64,000 bases of DNA, from the NCBI RefSeq assembly GCF_900103325.1, contig NZ_FMXM01000016.1, forward strand, positions 1 to 64,000, read 5' to 3'. Every line of letters starts with the position of its first letter. Position 1 is the first letter of the stretch. The stretch is from Mesorhizobium qingshengii (GTDB lineage: Bacteria; Pseudomonadota; Alphaproteobacteria; Rhizobiales; Rhizobiaceae). Of the stretch, positions 52,257 to 61,049 are shown one piece after another. Under the pieces are notes generated by a model. The model was given only the letters and a program-made list of their open reading frames with translations, was not told the origin of the DNA and searched no databases. The position numbers were made by a program, and so were the translations under genes.

Positions 52257-52272
52257 TGTGAATATATTCACA
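52257..52272. promoter_or_regulatory. Perfect Crp-type operator TGTGAATATATTCACA
   Basis: A 16-base perfect palindrome that equals the E. coli Crp consensus TGTGA-N6-TCACA. It is centred about 86 bases upstream of the P450-DyP ATG, inside the 139-base gap after the adenylate cyclase gene, a position usual for Crp activation. The Crp-type regulator at 47235 keeps the residues that read this sequence. Confidence 0.75.
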
Positions 52273-52317
52273 GTTATCGTTCTTCGGCCACCTTGATTAC
52301 GCACCGTTCGCAGCACG

Positions 52318-54090
52318 TTATTTGGCCAGTTCGAAATTGGCCATGAGAAACTCGTTTGCCGCCTTGTCCGCGAACGGTATCCAGCGCACCCTTTGCTCCG
52401 AAAAATCCGGATGTCTGGTCGTGAATATGGCCATCTCCCGCTTGGCCTCTTCCTTGCGCCCGCTTCTTGCCAAGGCGCCGATCTTCAGGACCCGGGCATA
52501 GAAATAGCCGGGCGACAGATCGAGCGATCGGTTCGCTGTGGAGATCGCGGACGGCCAGTTCTCAACGAAGCTGTAAGCCGCGGCCAATTCCCCCAGATTG
52601 TGGAACCGGTAGAGGTCGAATGGGCTCAGCCGCTCCGTGTCGATAAAGAACGGTATGGCACCGGCGGCATCGCCGAGCAGCAGGCGCGCACTGCCCATCG
52701 CCGAGCGCGCAAAGGCGAAACTCGGATTGATATGGAGCGCTTCCTCGAGATGATCCACCGCCGATCCGGGCTGTCCCCTCATGATGTCGGTGACGCCGAG
52801 ATGAGCGTGCGGGCGGGCATCCAGGCTGTCCATCAGCAAGGCCTTGCGCGCATATTGCTGGACCTTGTCCAGATCGTCGCTGTCGCCGAACCGCAGCCAG
52901 GCCCGCCAGAAATACCACCATGCCAGTTCATTCAGCACCGCGCTCGAATTCGGGTCTTCCCGGTAAGCCTTTTCGAAGAACTCCAGCGCGATTTCCGTGT
53001 CGCCGCGCGTACGCCGGTTCATATGCCAGCGTCCGCGCCGCACCAATTGCCATGTTTCCAGGCTTTCCCACGGCACTTGGAAGGTCCGCGCCTGTTCGGC
53101 GCGGTCGACCTCCTTGTCGAGGATCGAGACGATCTCCGCACCGATCTGGTCGCGCAGACTGAAGATATCGACCAGGTTGCGATCGAAGCGCTGCGACCAC
53201 ACCAATCGCCCGTTTGAGACGTCGGCAAGCGAGGTGCTCAGACGGATCTGCCCGCCATTGCGCATCAGCGTACCGCTGACGATGTAGCGCGCACCGAGGG
53301 CGTTGCCGATTACCCGCGTTCCCAAAGTGTCATCGCGAAACTGGAAGCTGGAGCTCTTGGCGATCACCGAGAGCCATCTGCTGTTGGAAAGGCCGTAGAT
53401 TATGTCTTCGGCTATGCCGTCGGCCATGTAACCGACGTCGCGCTCGCCTCCATCGCCCTGGAACGGCAGCACGGCGATCGCGGGCGGCCCTTTGGACGAC
53501 AGCTTCTGCTGACCATTGTCGGGCGGCACGGCCGCGACCAACGGCGCGGATGACAACCCGCTGCCAATGCGCCCCGCGATCAAAACGCGCACCGGCAGCG
53601 CGATGTTCTTGAGCATGAATTCGCCAAGATCGGTGAATTCGGCCGCCGTCTGGTCCTTGACGTGGTGCCAGGTCGTTTCCGAGACCGCTAGACCACCGTG
53701 CGGCGCGAATTCCTGGATCCGGGCGGCGATGTTGACGTCATCACCGTAGAGCCGGCCGTCCCGAACGATAACATCACCGGTGTTGATGCCGACCCGGAAG
53801 GGCATGCGCATGGCTTCGGCGACCGATGAATTGAGCGCGACAATGCGGTCCTGAAAATCGAACGCCGCGCGCAGCGCCTCGATTGGACTGCCGAATTCGG
53901 CCATGATGCTGTCGCCGGCATCACCGAAAGTGCGGCCGCCAAAGGTGCTGCAGCTGTCGGCGATGATGTCGCGCCGTTCTTCGAATGCGGCGACAGCCGA
54001 TTCATCGTCAAGACCCATCAGCCGCGAGAATCCGACGGCATCGATAGAAATGATTGTCGCCAGCTGACGGGTGTAATTCCGTTCAGCCAT
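52318..54090 (-). CDS. Class III adenylate cyclase with TolB-like and TPR regions
   Basis: A 590-residue soluble protein. Residues ~8-170 are the cyclase catalytic domain: metal-binding Asp17 (IISIDAVGFS) and Asp60 (FGDAGDSIMAEF), and transition-state residues Asn120 and Arg124 in YGDDVNIAARI. Residues ~205-330 (PAIAVLPFQGDGGERDVGYM) form the TolB/FlgO-like segment common in rhizobial cyclases. Residues ~370-560 carry TPR-type helical repeats. All catalytic residues are present, so cAMP synthesis is likely; TPRs may sense a partner. It lies upstream of the P450-DyP gene on the same strand, with 139 bases containing a Crp site between. Confidence 0.92.
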   Translation of the reverse strand: MAERNYTRQLATIISIDAVGFSRLMGLDDESAVAAFEERRDIIADSCSTFGGRTFGDAGDSIMAEFGSPIEALRAAFDFQDRIVALNSSVAEAMRMPFRVGINTGDVIVRDGRLYGDDVNIAARIQEFAPHGGLAVSETTWHHVKDQTAAEFTDLGEFMLKNIALPVRVLIAGRIGSGLSSAPLVAAVPPDNGQQKLSSKGPPAIAVLPFQGDGGERDVGYMADGIAEDIIYGLSNSRWLSVIAKSSSFQFRDDTLGTRVIGNALGARYIVSGTLMRNGGQIRLSTSLADVSNGRLVWSQRFDRNLVDIFSLRDQIGAEIVSILDKEVDRAEQARTFQVPWESLETWQLVRRGRWHMNRRTRGDTEIALEFFEKAYREDPNSSAVLNELAWWYFWRAWLRFGDSDDLDKVQQYARKALLMDSLDARPHAHLGVTDIMRGQPGSAVDHLEEALHINPSFAFARSAMGSARLLLGDAAGAIPFFIDTERLSPFDLYRFHNLGELAAAYSFVENWPSAISTANRSLDLSPGYFYARVLKIGALARSGRKEEAKREMAIFTTRHPDFSEQRVRWIPFADKAANEFLMANFELAK

Positions 54091-54577
54091 GTTCGTGCCC
54101 CCGGTCCCTTTTGGTTCTGCCCCAGCCCAGGCAACTATCCGCTCCTGAACATTTCGCCGCTTGACTGGGAGAAGATCCTCGGCAGGCGCGACGCGATGCC
54201 GCCCTGTCGTATCGGAAACTCTAACAGGGTCTCGGCAAAAGCTCTACCATGATCAGCGACAGGTCGCTGGCCGCGGCATCGTCCACGCTTGGCTGCCGGT
54301 TATCGATGATGGACCATTGTTGCTGACCCGCCAAGCCCATGAGACCCCCGCGAAAATCAACGGGATTTGTCGGCGATCTGGACGGCCAGGCAGTGCTTGG
54401 GGAACGCGGGGCAAGACCGCAGCGCCTCGCCCGCATCCTCATCCTCGCGTCAGATCAGTATTGCCTTCGCCAATTCGCGCATCGGATGGCTGACACCGTA
54501 GGTCCGGTGCGGGCAGTCTGGTGACAACTGCACCCGGTTGATAGCGTCGAAAAGCGCATCGCGCTTGCCGACCGATG
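54091..54577. other. Intergenic region upstream of the cyclase and downstream of the mutarotase gene
   Basis: About 490 bases holding the cyclase promoter side and the 3' end of the sugar catabolic operon. Short overlapping frames only; none has a recognisable motif. No T-run hairpin was seen. Confidence 0.45.
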
Positions 54578-55447
54578 CTACAGCTCACCCCAACCCAGAC
54601 GCATATGCGCGGTTATCGATCCACCCGGCTCGAGTGGGTCCAGGCCGCCGGTGTGATGTGCGTCCACCGTGTGCGAGACAGGTTCGAAACAAAAGAAACC
54701 GGCATCTCGCGCTGGCGAATAGAGAACGAAGACGTTCAGCGTCGACGATGTGTCGACCGTGACAGTGACAGCATCATCCGGCTGGGTGATCGAGGCGCGG
54801 CCGTCCCAGCCTTCGAATGCGTTGTTGACCCAGGTGTCGGGAAGGAGCGCTGCTTGCGAAAAATCCCAGTCCGCGCGGGAGGTGAGCGACACAACCGCCG
54901 TCGGCAGGTGGCGTTCGTCCTCCAGCCAGACCCTTCTCGCCGATGCCTGGAGCAAGGTGTGCGGGCTGCGCGGAAACCACGGATGGAAGCCTAGCCCGTA
55001 GGGCAGGCAGATGGCGGCCCGGTTCTCGACGGTCAGCACCGCAGCCAGCGCGCCGTCCTCCAGCGCGTAGCGGACGCTTGCATGGTAGCGATAGGGCCCG
55101 ATTGCCCCGTTTGCCAAAACCAGCTCCATTTCAGTACCGCTTCGTCGCGTCAGCCGCCACGGTCTTTGAAAACCGTCGCCATGGAGCGGGAACGGCTCGC
55201 CTTCGACATTGGGTTCTATAGCATGGAAGCGCCCTTCGAACTCGAAGCCCCCGCCGGAAATACGGTTCGACCATGGAACCAGCAGTTGAGACCCGAACTT
55301 CAGCAGGCCCGTCGATGGCTTGATGAGAGGCGTGGGCGCCCGGCCGGGTCGAAGTGCATCGTAGCGCAGGATGGCGGCGCCCTCGCGAGGGCTCACCACC
55401 AGGCTTGCGCGCCCGTCGGCAAGCTCGACCGCATCATTGTTTGTCAT
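54578..55447 (-). CDS. Aldose 1-epimerase (galactose mutarotase family)
   Basis: A 289-residue mutarotase that interconverts alpha and beta sugar anomers. FPLHGDGFQRPWRL holds the first catalytic His, YGLGFHPWFPR the second, and FCFEPVSHTVDAHH near the C-terminus the catalytic Glu. ATG 55447 (MTNNDAVELADG) is a natural family start; ATG 55477 is an in-frame alternative overlapping the SDR stop. Neither has a clear ribosome site, so it may depend on coupling to the SDR gene 16 bases upstream. Last gene of the catabolic operon, supplying the anomer needed by the dehydrogenase. Confidence 0.88.
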   Translation of the reverse strand: MTNNDAVELADGRASLVVSPREGAAILRYDALRPGRAPTPLIKPSTGLLKFGSQLLVPWSNRISGGGFEFEGRFHAIEPNVEGEPFPLHGDGFQRPWRLTRRSGTEMELVLANGAIGPYRYHASVRYALEDGALAAVLTVENRAAICLPYGLGFHPWFPRSPHTLLQASARRVWLEDERHLPTAVVSLTSRADWDFSQAALLPDTWVNNAFEGWDGRASITQPDDAVTVTVDTSSTLNVFVLYSPARDAGFFCFEPVSHTVDAHHTGGLDPLEPGGSITAHMRLGWGEL

Positions 55448-55463
55448 CGACGGAACGCCACGG

Positions 55464-56219
55464 CTACCAGCCACCATCGACGCTGATGTTCTGGCCGCTG
55501 ATCATGTCCGAGGCTGCGGAGACAAGGAACAGCACGAGATCGGCGACATGCTGCGGCTCGATGCGACGCTTCAAGCTCTGGTTGGTCAGAATCCAGTCGT
55601 TGTATTCCTTGAGCCGTTCTCCGAAAACGCGCACTTCCGCCTCGGATACGACGGCACCCGGCGATACGGCGTTCACGGTAATGCCGTGCGGTCCCAATTC
55701 CCGCGCCAGCGACTTCGTGAGACCCAGCATGGCGCCCTTCGAGGCGACATAAGGCACGTAACCCTCCCAGCGACCGTTCAGCGTCACCGAACAAAAATTG
55801 ACAATCCTCCCGTGGCCCTTCTTCTTCATGCCAGGAGCGCAGGCGCGCGCCAGCGCGAAGGCAGCCGAGGAGTTCACGCGGATCTGATCCTCATATTCGG
55901 CGAGCGAAAATTCCTCGAACGGACGGTTGATGATAAGCGCCGCGTTGTTGATCAAAATATCGATCGCGCCTTCTTCGTCGGCGAGCGCCTTGACCGCCGC
56001 TTCGGCTTCGGCCAGCTGGTTCAAGTCGCAACCGATATAGGCGACCGCACCCTTGTTTGCCGCCGCCAATTCAGCTGCGATCCTGGGTCCTTCGACATTC
56101 TCAGGGCGGTCAAGCAAAAGCACGCGAGCACCGGCCCGAGCAAGTGCGGCAACCTGCGCACGGCCGAGTGAACCCAGACCGCCCGTCAGGAGCGCAACTT
56201 TGCCGGAAAGGTTCGTCAT
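55464..56219 (-). CDS. SDR-family sugar dehydrogenase
   Basis: NAD(P)-dependent short-chain dehydrogenase of 251 residues. TGGLGSLGRAQ is the cofactor loop, NNAAL the structural motif and YVASKGAML the Y-x3-K active site. The C-terminal SGQNISVDGGW is usual. ATG 56219 has ggggA 6 bases upstream; ATG 56225 is too close to it. The gene sits 16 bases after the ABC ATPase. In a non-phosphorylative route it would oxidise the imported sugar to its lactone, the substrate of the SMP-30 lactonase at 61050, or act on a later 2-keto-3-deoxy acid. Which of the two is not determined. Confidence 0.88.
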   Translation of the reverse strand: MTNLSGKVALLTGGLGSLGRAQVAALARAGARVLLLDRPENVEGPRIAAELAAANKGAVAYIGCDLNQLAEAEAAVKALADEEGAIDILINNAALIINRPFEEFSLAEYEDQIRVNSSAAFALARACAPGMKKKGHGRIVNFCSVTLNGRWEGYVPYVASKGAMLGLTKSLARELGPHGITVNAVSPGAVVSEAEVRVFGERLKEYNDWILTNQSLKRRIEPQHVADLVLFLVSAASDMISGQNISVDGGW

Positions 56220-56235
56220 CACCATTCCCCGCTTC

Positions 56236-56967
56236 TCAAAGCACGTTGTGGACTTCGTCGATTGAGGTTTCCTCGATGCGCTTATCGAGCACGATCTCGC
56301 CGCGCGCCATCGCGACGACACGATCACAGCAGTCAAAAACGTGGTGCATGTTGTGGCTGATGAAAACACCAGTGACACCCTGCTCCTTCAGGCCACGAAC
56401 AAAGCCTATCACCTTCTGCGTTTCCTTGACCGACAGATGGTTGGTCGGCTCGTCGAGAATCATCACCTTCGACTTGAAGTGCATGGCGCGCGCGATGGCG
56501 ACGCCCTGCCGTTGGCCCCCCGACAGTTCACCAACCAGCGCATCGGGCGAGCGCAGATGCAGATCAACATTGGCGATCGCCTTGATGCTTTCGCTGCCCA
56601 TCTTCTTCTGATCGAGGATGCCCACGCCGAATACGGAAAACCGCGTGGGTTCCCGGCCGATAAACAGGTTCCTGGCAATCGACATGGTGGGAACCATGGA
56701 ATTGTATTGGTAGATGGTCTCGATACCAAGGTTCATCGCATCGCGCGGCCTGGCGATCCGCACCGGCTTGCCATCGACCAGGATCTCGCCCTCATCGGCT
56801 GTATGGACCCCAGACAGAATGTTGATGAGCGTCGACTTGCCGGCACCGTTGTCGCCAATCAGCCCGAGTGCCTCGCCCCGCTTGAAGTTCAGGCTCACAC
56901 CCTTCAGCGCATGGACGCCGGAGTACCATTTGTGAAGATTGCGGACGGAGATGATTGCGTCGTCCAT
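56236..56967 (-). CDS. Sugar ABC transporter ATP-binding protein (CUT2, single-domain)
   Basis: A 243-residue ATPase. Walker A GDNGAGKST, signature LSGGQRQGVAIARAM, Walker B VMILDEPTNHLS and switch SHNMHH are all present. It has one ATPase domain only, like FrcA, whereas RbsA/AraG-type proteins have two. It energises import through the permease encoded 3 bases upstream. Five-carbon and six-carbon sugars are common substrates of this subgroup. Confidence 0.94.
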   Translation of the reverse strand: MDDAIISVRNLHKWYSGVHALKGVSLNFKRGEALGLIGDNGAGKSTLINILSGVHTADEGEILVDGKPVRIARPRDAMNLGIETIYQYNSMVPTMSIARNLFIGREPTRFSVFGVGILDQKKMGSESIKAIANVDLHLRSPDALVGELSGGQRQGVAIARAMHFKSKVMILDEPTNHLSVKETQKVIGFVRGLKEQGVTGVFISHNMHHVFDCCDRVVAMARGEIVLDKRIEETSIDEVHNVL

Positions 56968-56970
56968 GCC

Positions 56971-57948
56971 TCAGCCCTCCATCTTGATCGCCTTGGCGCG
57001 CTTGCGCATCCAGGCGTTGGCGACGACGGCGAAGATTGTCAGGAAGCCGATCGCAAATTTGAACCAGTTCGCGTCAACGGCGGAGAGCACAAGCCCGTTG
57101 TCGATGATGCGGATGAGGATCGTGCCGATGATACCGCCCGCGACCGTACCGATGCCACCCGCGAGCGAAACACCGCCGATGACAGCCGAGGCGACTGCCT
57201 GGAGTTCCAGACCCTCGCCGATGGATGGCAAAGGAGAGCCTAGTCTCAGCACTTGCAACATGCCGGCGAAACCGGACAGCATCGAGCAAAGCATGAAGCA
57301 TGCGAGTTTCACCCTGGCGGTCGGGATGCCCATCGAGGCGGCAGCCGGATGGAAGCCGCCGGTGGCCTTTACCCAGTTGCCGAAATTGGTCCGGGAAAGC
57401 ATCAGCGAAGTCAGCACGGCAATTCCGACAAACCACAGGAACGACATGCGGAACATGTGGCCGGGACCGACAAACGAGGTGAACAGCCAGTTCGGTAGAT
57501 CGACGGGAAGCAGGGGCGGAAACCCGCCCGAGACGACGATCGTCAGCGATCGGGCGATGAACAGCATGCCGAGCGTGGTGATGAAGCTTGGGATTTCGAA
57601 CCAGATCGTGACGTAGCCATTGATGAATCCGATCACCGCGCAGACGACCAGGCCGGCCAGCAAGGCAAGAGGGAAAGGGACCCCCTCGACCATGAGGACG
57701 GCCATGGACATCGGCATCAGCGCAAACACCGATCCAACCGACAGGTCGAACTCGCCGCTAATCATCAAGATCGTGACACCGATGGCGACGAGGCCCGTTT
57801 CGGGCAGAATGCCGAGTATGCCACGAAGGTTGTCCTGGTTGAGGAACACGCCATCGGAGCGAATCTCGAAAATCACCACCAGAAGCACAAGCAGGATCAG
57901 TCCCGCCAGTTCCGGCTTTTCCAGATAGGTCTTGAAGAGGCGTTTCAA
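56971..57948 (-). CDS. Sugar ABC transporter permease (CUT2, RbsC/FrcC-like)
   Basis: Inner-membrane permease of 325 residues with about 9-10 hydrophobic segments. ISGEFDLSVGSVFAL, GFINGYVTIWFEIPSFITTL and AVIGGVSLAGGIGTVAGGII are the family landmarks (BPD_transp_2). The stop is 3 bases from the ATPase start. It is separated from the binding-protein gene by 78 bases holding a GC-rich hairpin. Confidence 0.94.
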   Translation of the reverse strand: MKRLFKTYLEKPELAGLILLVLLVVIFEIRSDGVFLNQDNLRGILGILPETGLVAIGVTILMISGEFDLSVGSVFALMPMSMAVLMVEGVPFPLALLAGLVVCAVIGFINGYVTIWFEIPSFITTLGMLFIARSLTIVVSGGFPPLLPVDLPNWLFTSFVGPGHMFRMSFLWFVGIAVLTSLMLSRTNFGNWVKATGGFHPAAASMGIPTARVKLACFMLCSMLSGFAGMLQVLRLGSPLPSIGEGLELQAVASAVIGGVSLAGGIGTVAGGIIGTILIRIIDNGLVLSAVDANWFKFAIGFLTIFAVVANAWMRKRAKAIKMEG

Positions 57949-57980
57949 GGCAGGCTCCAGGAATTCGAGGCGAGGGACTA

Positions 57981-58004
57981 CCCGGCGGCGCGAGCGCCGC
58001 CGGG
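57981..58004 (-). terminator. Strong hairpin between binding-protein and permease genes
   Basis: CCCGGCGGCG (57981-57990) and CGCCGCCGGG (57995-58004) form a perfect 10-base GC stem with a 4-base loop. It lies 22 bases after the binding-protein stop. Hairpins here commonly protect the binding-protein message or partly end transcription, giving more binding protein than permease. Confidence 0.72.
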
Positions 58005-58026
58005 TGAACGCAGTGCGCGTGCAGGC

Positions 58027-59004
58027 CTAACGCAGACCTTGCGCGGAAAGCGTCATGATCGCGTCGGCCTGGTCCGGGCGCACGATGCCCTGGCCCGTAT
58101 CGATGTCGGAGGGTGCCAGACCTACCTTCTTGTTCAGGTAGGCCTCCATCACTGGCATGAAGCCCTGCATGTAGGGCTGCTGGTCCACCAGGGCCTGCAC
58201 ATAGCCCTTCTGCATCTGCTGCAGGACTTCCGGCACCAGATCGAAGCCGCCAAGGAGGACCTTGCCGGGCGCGACACCGCGATCCTGCAGGGACCGCGCA
58301 ACGCCAGCGCACCAGAAGCCGGTGTCGAAATAGGCGGTGGTGTCGGGATGCGCGTTGAGATAGGCGCCGACACGATCGGATGTGACCGCAAGGTCCGTTC
58401 CGCTGTCGATCCGCTCCCATGAGACCTGGCGGTCGGGATGGGCCGCCTTGTACTCTTCAAGGAACTTCATCACGCCTGCGCCGCGACTTTCCGACCAGTT
58501 CTGGCCTGGTGCGGAAATGCCGACCAGAACCTTGATTGGCCCTTCTTTCGGGAAGCTCTCGGAAATCGCCTTGCCGAGCGAATAGCCCGCAGGCACGAAA
58601 CCTTGCCCGATGAAGGCCTGCCGGGCATTGCCCTTGGCGCCTTCGGTGTCATCGACATTGACGGCAATTACCAAGACACCGGCGTCTCGCGCCTCCTTGA
58701 TGACGTCGTCGAACGCCTTGTTGTCGACGATCGAAGTGAGCAAGGCATCCGGCTTGGCGGCAAGTGCTGCGCGCATGTTGGCGAGTTGCTGCTCGACCGA
58801 ACCTTCGGTCTGCGTGAAAATCATGTTGCACTTGGCCTCGACCTTGCCGCAGGCATCGTCAAAGCCCTTCTTCACCGCCTGCCAGAAGGTGTTCGAGGCC
58901 GATGAATGGTGCGTAAAGACGATATTGAGCCCGTCGGCGCTGGCGATCGAAGGCGCGGCAAACAGCGTCGTGGCGAGCAAAAGCGTTGGAGTCAGTCGTT
59001 TCAT
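58027..59004 (-). CDS. Periplasmic sugar-binding protein of the ABC importer
   Basis: A 325-residue type I periplasmic binding protein (Peripla_BP_4 family). The signal peptide is LLLATTLFAAPSIASA. NIVFTHHSSASNTFWQAVKK opens the first lobe; LTSIVDNKAF and VIAVNVDD line the cleft; YFDTGFWCAGVARSLQDR and GGFDLVPEVLQQMQKGY are in the second lobe. Ligand cannot be named from sequence, but operon partners indicate an aldose that is oxidised without phosphorylation. Confidence 0.93.
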   Translation of the reverse strand: MKRLTPTLLLATTLFAAPSIASADGLNIVFTHHSSASNTFWQAVKKGFDDACGKVEAKCNMIFTQTEGSVEQQLANMRAALAAKPDALLTSIVDNKAFDDVIKEARDAGVLVIAVNVDDTEGAKGNARQAFIGQGFVPAGYSLGKAISESFPKEGPIKVLVGISAPGQNWSESRGAGVMKFLEEYKAAHPDRQVSWERIDSGTDLAVTSDRVGAYLNAHPDTTAYFDTGFWCAGVARSLQDRGVAPGKVLLGGFDLVPEVLQQMQKGYVQALVDQQPYMQGFMPVMEAYLNKKVGLAPSDIDTGQGIVRPDQADAIMTLSAQGLR

Positions 59005-59029
59005 TACTATTCCTCCCGTTGAGTGTTCT

Positions 59030-60232
59030 TCAGATGTCTGCCTTGTCGGAGACGCGGCGATGGACGGTGTAGGCCCGACCGAGGTCGGGATTGAGTTCCA
59101 GCCCGAGGCCGGGGCCGGGTGGCACGGTGATCATGCCGTCCTTGACTTCCGGCAGCGCGGTCACAAGGTCGCGATACCAGGTCCGGTAGAATGCCCTCAC
59201 ACTCTCCTGTACGAGTGCGTTGGGCGCGTTGAGGGACAAATGCGTGGAGGCCGCCAGAACCACTGGCCCGGTGCAGTCGTGCGGGGCGACTGGCAAGTGC
59301 CAGGCCTCCGCCATCGCTGCGATCTTGCGTGCTTCCGAAAGTCCGCCGCACCAGGAAATGTCCAGCATCACAATGCCTGCAGCACCAGTCTCCAGCAGAT
59401 CCCGGAAAGCCCAGCGACTGCCTAGAGTTTCCGACGCCGAGATCGGCGCTGGGCTCGCGGCCTCATAACGCTTGAGATCGGCGAGGCTGTCCATGCGGAT
59501 CGGATCCTCGTGCCAATATGTGCCATAGGGTCGGAGCGCCTTGGCGATCTTGATAGCGGGCAGGAGCTGCCACATCGAATGGAACTCGACCATGATGTCG
59601 ATCCTTTCGCCGACGGCCCTGCGGATCTTCTCGAAAGGCTGCAACGCGGCTTTGAGGTCGGCGGCGGCAATATCCTGCCCCCTGCTTTTCTCGGCGGCAT
59701 GGTCGAAGGGCCATATCTTCATGGCCGTGATACCGTCTTCAAGGAGCTCCGCCGCCAATTCATCGGCGCGATGAAGGAACCCGTTCAGATCGTCATAACC
59801 CTGCCTTGCGCCGAGACCATAGTTCGCGGTGGTCTGTCCCTTGCCGTCCTTGATATATTCGGTGCCGGCGCAAGTGTTGTAGGTACGGATTGACTGTCGC
59901 GAAAAGCCTCCAAGAAGCTGCGCGATCGGCTGGTTTGTCGCCTTGCCGAAAATATCCCAGAGCGCGATGTCGAAAGCGGAATTGCCGCGAACCTCGGCGC
60001 CGCTTGAGCGGAAACCGAGATAGCCAACCAGATCCGCGGAAAGCAGATCGATCTGCAGAGGATCGCGGCCGATTACGCGTGGCGCAACATATTCGTGTAG
60101 GTATTCCGCGACCGTGCGCGCCATGAAGAAGGTCTCGCCAAGGCCTGTGATGCCTTCGTCGGTATGCACCTCGACCCAGAGCAGATTGGGCCGCTCTTCG
60201 ATGCGAATGGTCTCGATCGAGCGGATTTTCAT
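59030..60232 (-). CDS. Enolase-superfamily sugar-acid dehydratase (mandelate racemase/MLE type)
   Basis: A 400-residue enzyme. MR_MLE N-terminal domain: WVEVHTDEGITGLGETFF. The barrel domain has MKIWPFD (catalytic base strand), metal ligands in VEFHSMW, HEDPIRMD and SASETLGSRW, and PHDCTGP for the His-Asp region. It would dehydrate an aldonate to a 2-keto-3-deoxy acid. It is coupled to the regulator by a 4-base overlap and precedes the binding-protein gene by 25 bases. The specific acid (galactonate, fuconate, arabinonate or other) is not determined. Confidence 0.88.
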   Translation of the reverse strand: MKIRSIETIRIEERPNLLWVEVHTDEGITGLGETFFMARTVAEYLHEYVAPRVIGRDPLQIDLLSADLVGYLGFRSSGAEVRGNSAFDIALWDIFGKATNQPIAQLLGGFSRQSIRTYNTCAGTEYIKDGKGQTTANYGLGARQGYDDLNGFLHRADELAAELLEDGITAMKIWPFDHAAEKSRGQDIAAADLKAALQPFEKIRRAVGERIDIMVEFHSMWQLLPAIKIAKALRPYGTYWHEDPIRMDSLADLKRYEAASPAPISASETLGSRWAFRDLLETGAAGIVMLDISWCGGLSEARKIAAMAEAWHLPVAPHDCTGPVVLAASTHLSLNAPNALVQESVRAFYRTWYRDLVTALPEVKDGMITVPPGPGLGLELNPDLGRAYTVHRRVSDKADI

Positions 60233-60933
60233 GCGATCCCCGCATCGATCAGCGCCTTGACGCTCTTGTCGAAATGCGCGGCCATATGTTCGGCGGCAAG
60301 CTGCGGATTCCCCGCGATGATCGCCCGAGCAATATCTCCGTGACCCTCGATCATCTTGATCTGCTCTTCCTCGGTGGCACGCGTGCGCCAGCCGATCACC
60401 CAGGTGCGTCGCGTGACACCGCTGAAGGCATTGATGATCAACGAGAACACCGGGTTGTGGGAGGCCTGCGCGATCGCCTCATGGAATGCGATGTCGTGCT
60501 CCATGACGATCTCGGGCGAGCGACAGTTCTCACGCATCAGCCGCGCGTATTTTTCTATTTCTGCCGCCTCCGCGTCGGTCCGACGGAGTGCGGCGAGCGC
60601 CACTGTGCGCATTTCGATGGTGCGGCGCACATCATAAACCTGGTGGACGCTGATCTGTTCGGTGGTGACGCCGTGCTCGATCACCATCGACATGGCACCA
60701 ATGTCGAGCTTGGCGACGCTGGCGCGCCGACCGGCGCTCATATCGATCAGGCGCATCGCCGACAGCGACCGAAACGCCTCCCGCACCACAGTCCGCGAGA
60801 CGCTGAGCTTGCGGGTCATATCGGCTTCGCTTGGCAAAAGGTCGCCAGGGCCAAGTCCCTCGACGCGAATATGTTGAGTGATGGCCTGAATGGCGGCGCT
60901 TACCAGGCCGGGATTGGTCTCCTCTTGCGTCAT
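60229..60933 (-). CDS. GntR-family (FadR subgroup) transcriptional regulator
   Basis: A 234-residue regulator from ATG 60933. The winged HTH has GDLLPSEADMTRKLSVSRTV and VREAFRSLSAMRLIDM. The FCD effector domain has Asp and His metal/ligand positions (HDIAFHEAIAQASHN and EGHGDIARAI). First gene of the minus-strand catabolic operon and divergent from the lactonase, so it probably represses both in the absence of the sugar acid. Confidence 0.93.
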   Translation of the reverse strand: MTQEETNPGLVSAAIQAITQHIRVEGLGPGDLLPSEADMTRKLSVSRTVVREAFRSLSAMRLIDMSAGRRASVAKLDIGAMSMVIEHGVTTEQISVHQVYDVRRTIEMRTVALAALRRTDAEAAEIEKYARLMRENCRSPEIVMEHDIAFHEAIAQASHNPVFSLIINAFSGVTRRTWVIGWRTRATEEEQIKMIEGHGDIARAIIAGNPQLAAEHMAAHFDKSVKALIDAGIA

Positions 60934-61049
60934 GTTGCGATCGCTCACCACTTGCCCCAAACCTGTATGATATGTTTTCTTGAAATGCATATATCTTTGT
61001 GAAATGTTGTCTGTCAAGCGAAGCCACCAAGGGCACGAACGGGGAGCGA
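60934..61049. promoter_or_regulatory. Divergent promoter region of the sugar catabolic genes
   Basis: 116 bases between the regulator and lactonase starts, AT-rich around 60960-61010. ATATG (60970-60974) and CATAT (60989-60993) form short arms that could be part of a FadR-type operator. ggggag precedes the lactonase ATG. Confidence 0.45.
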
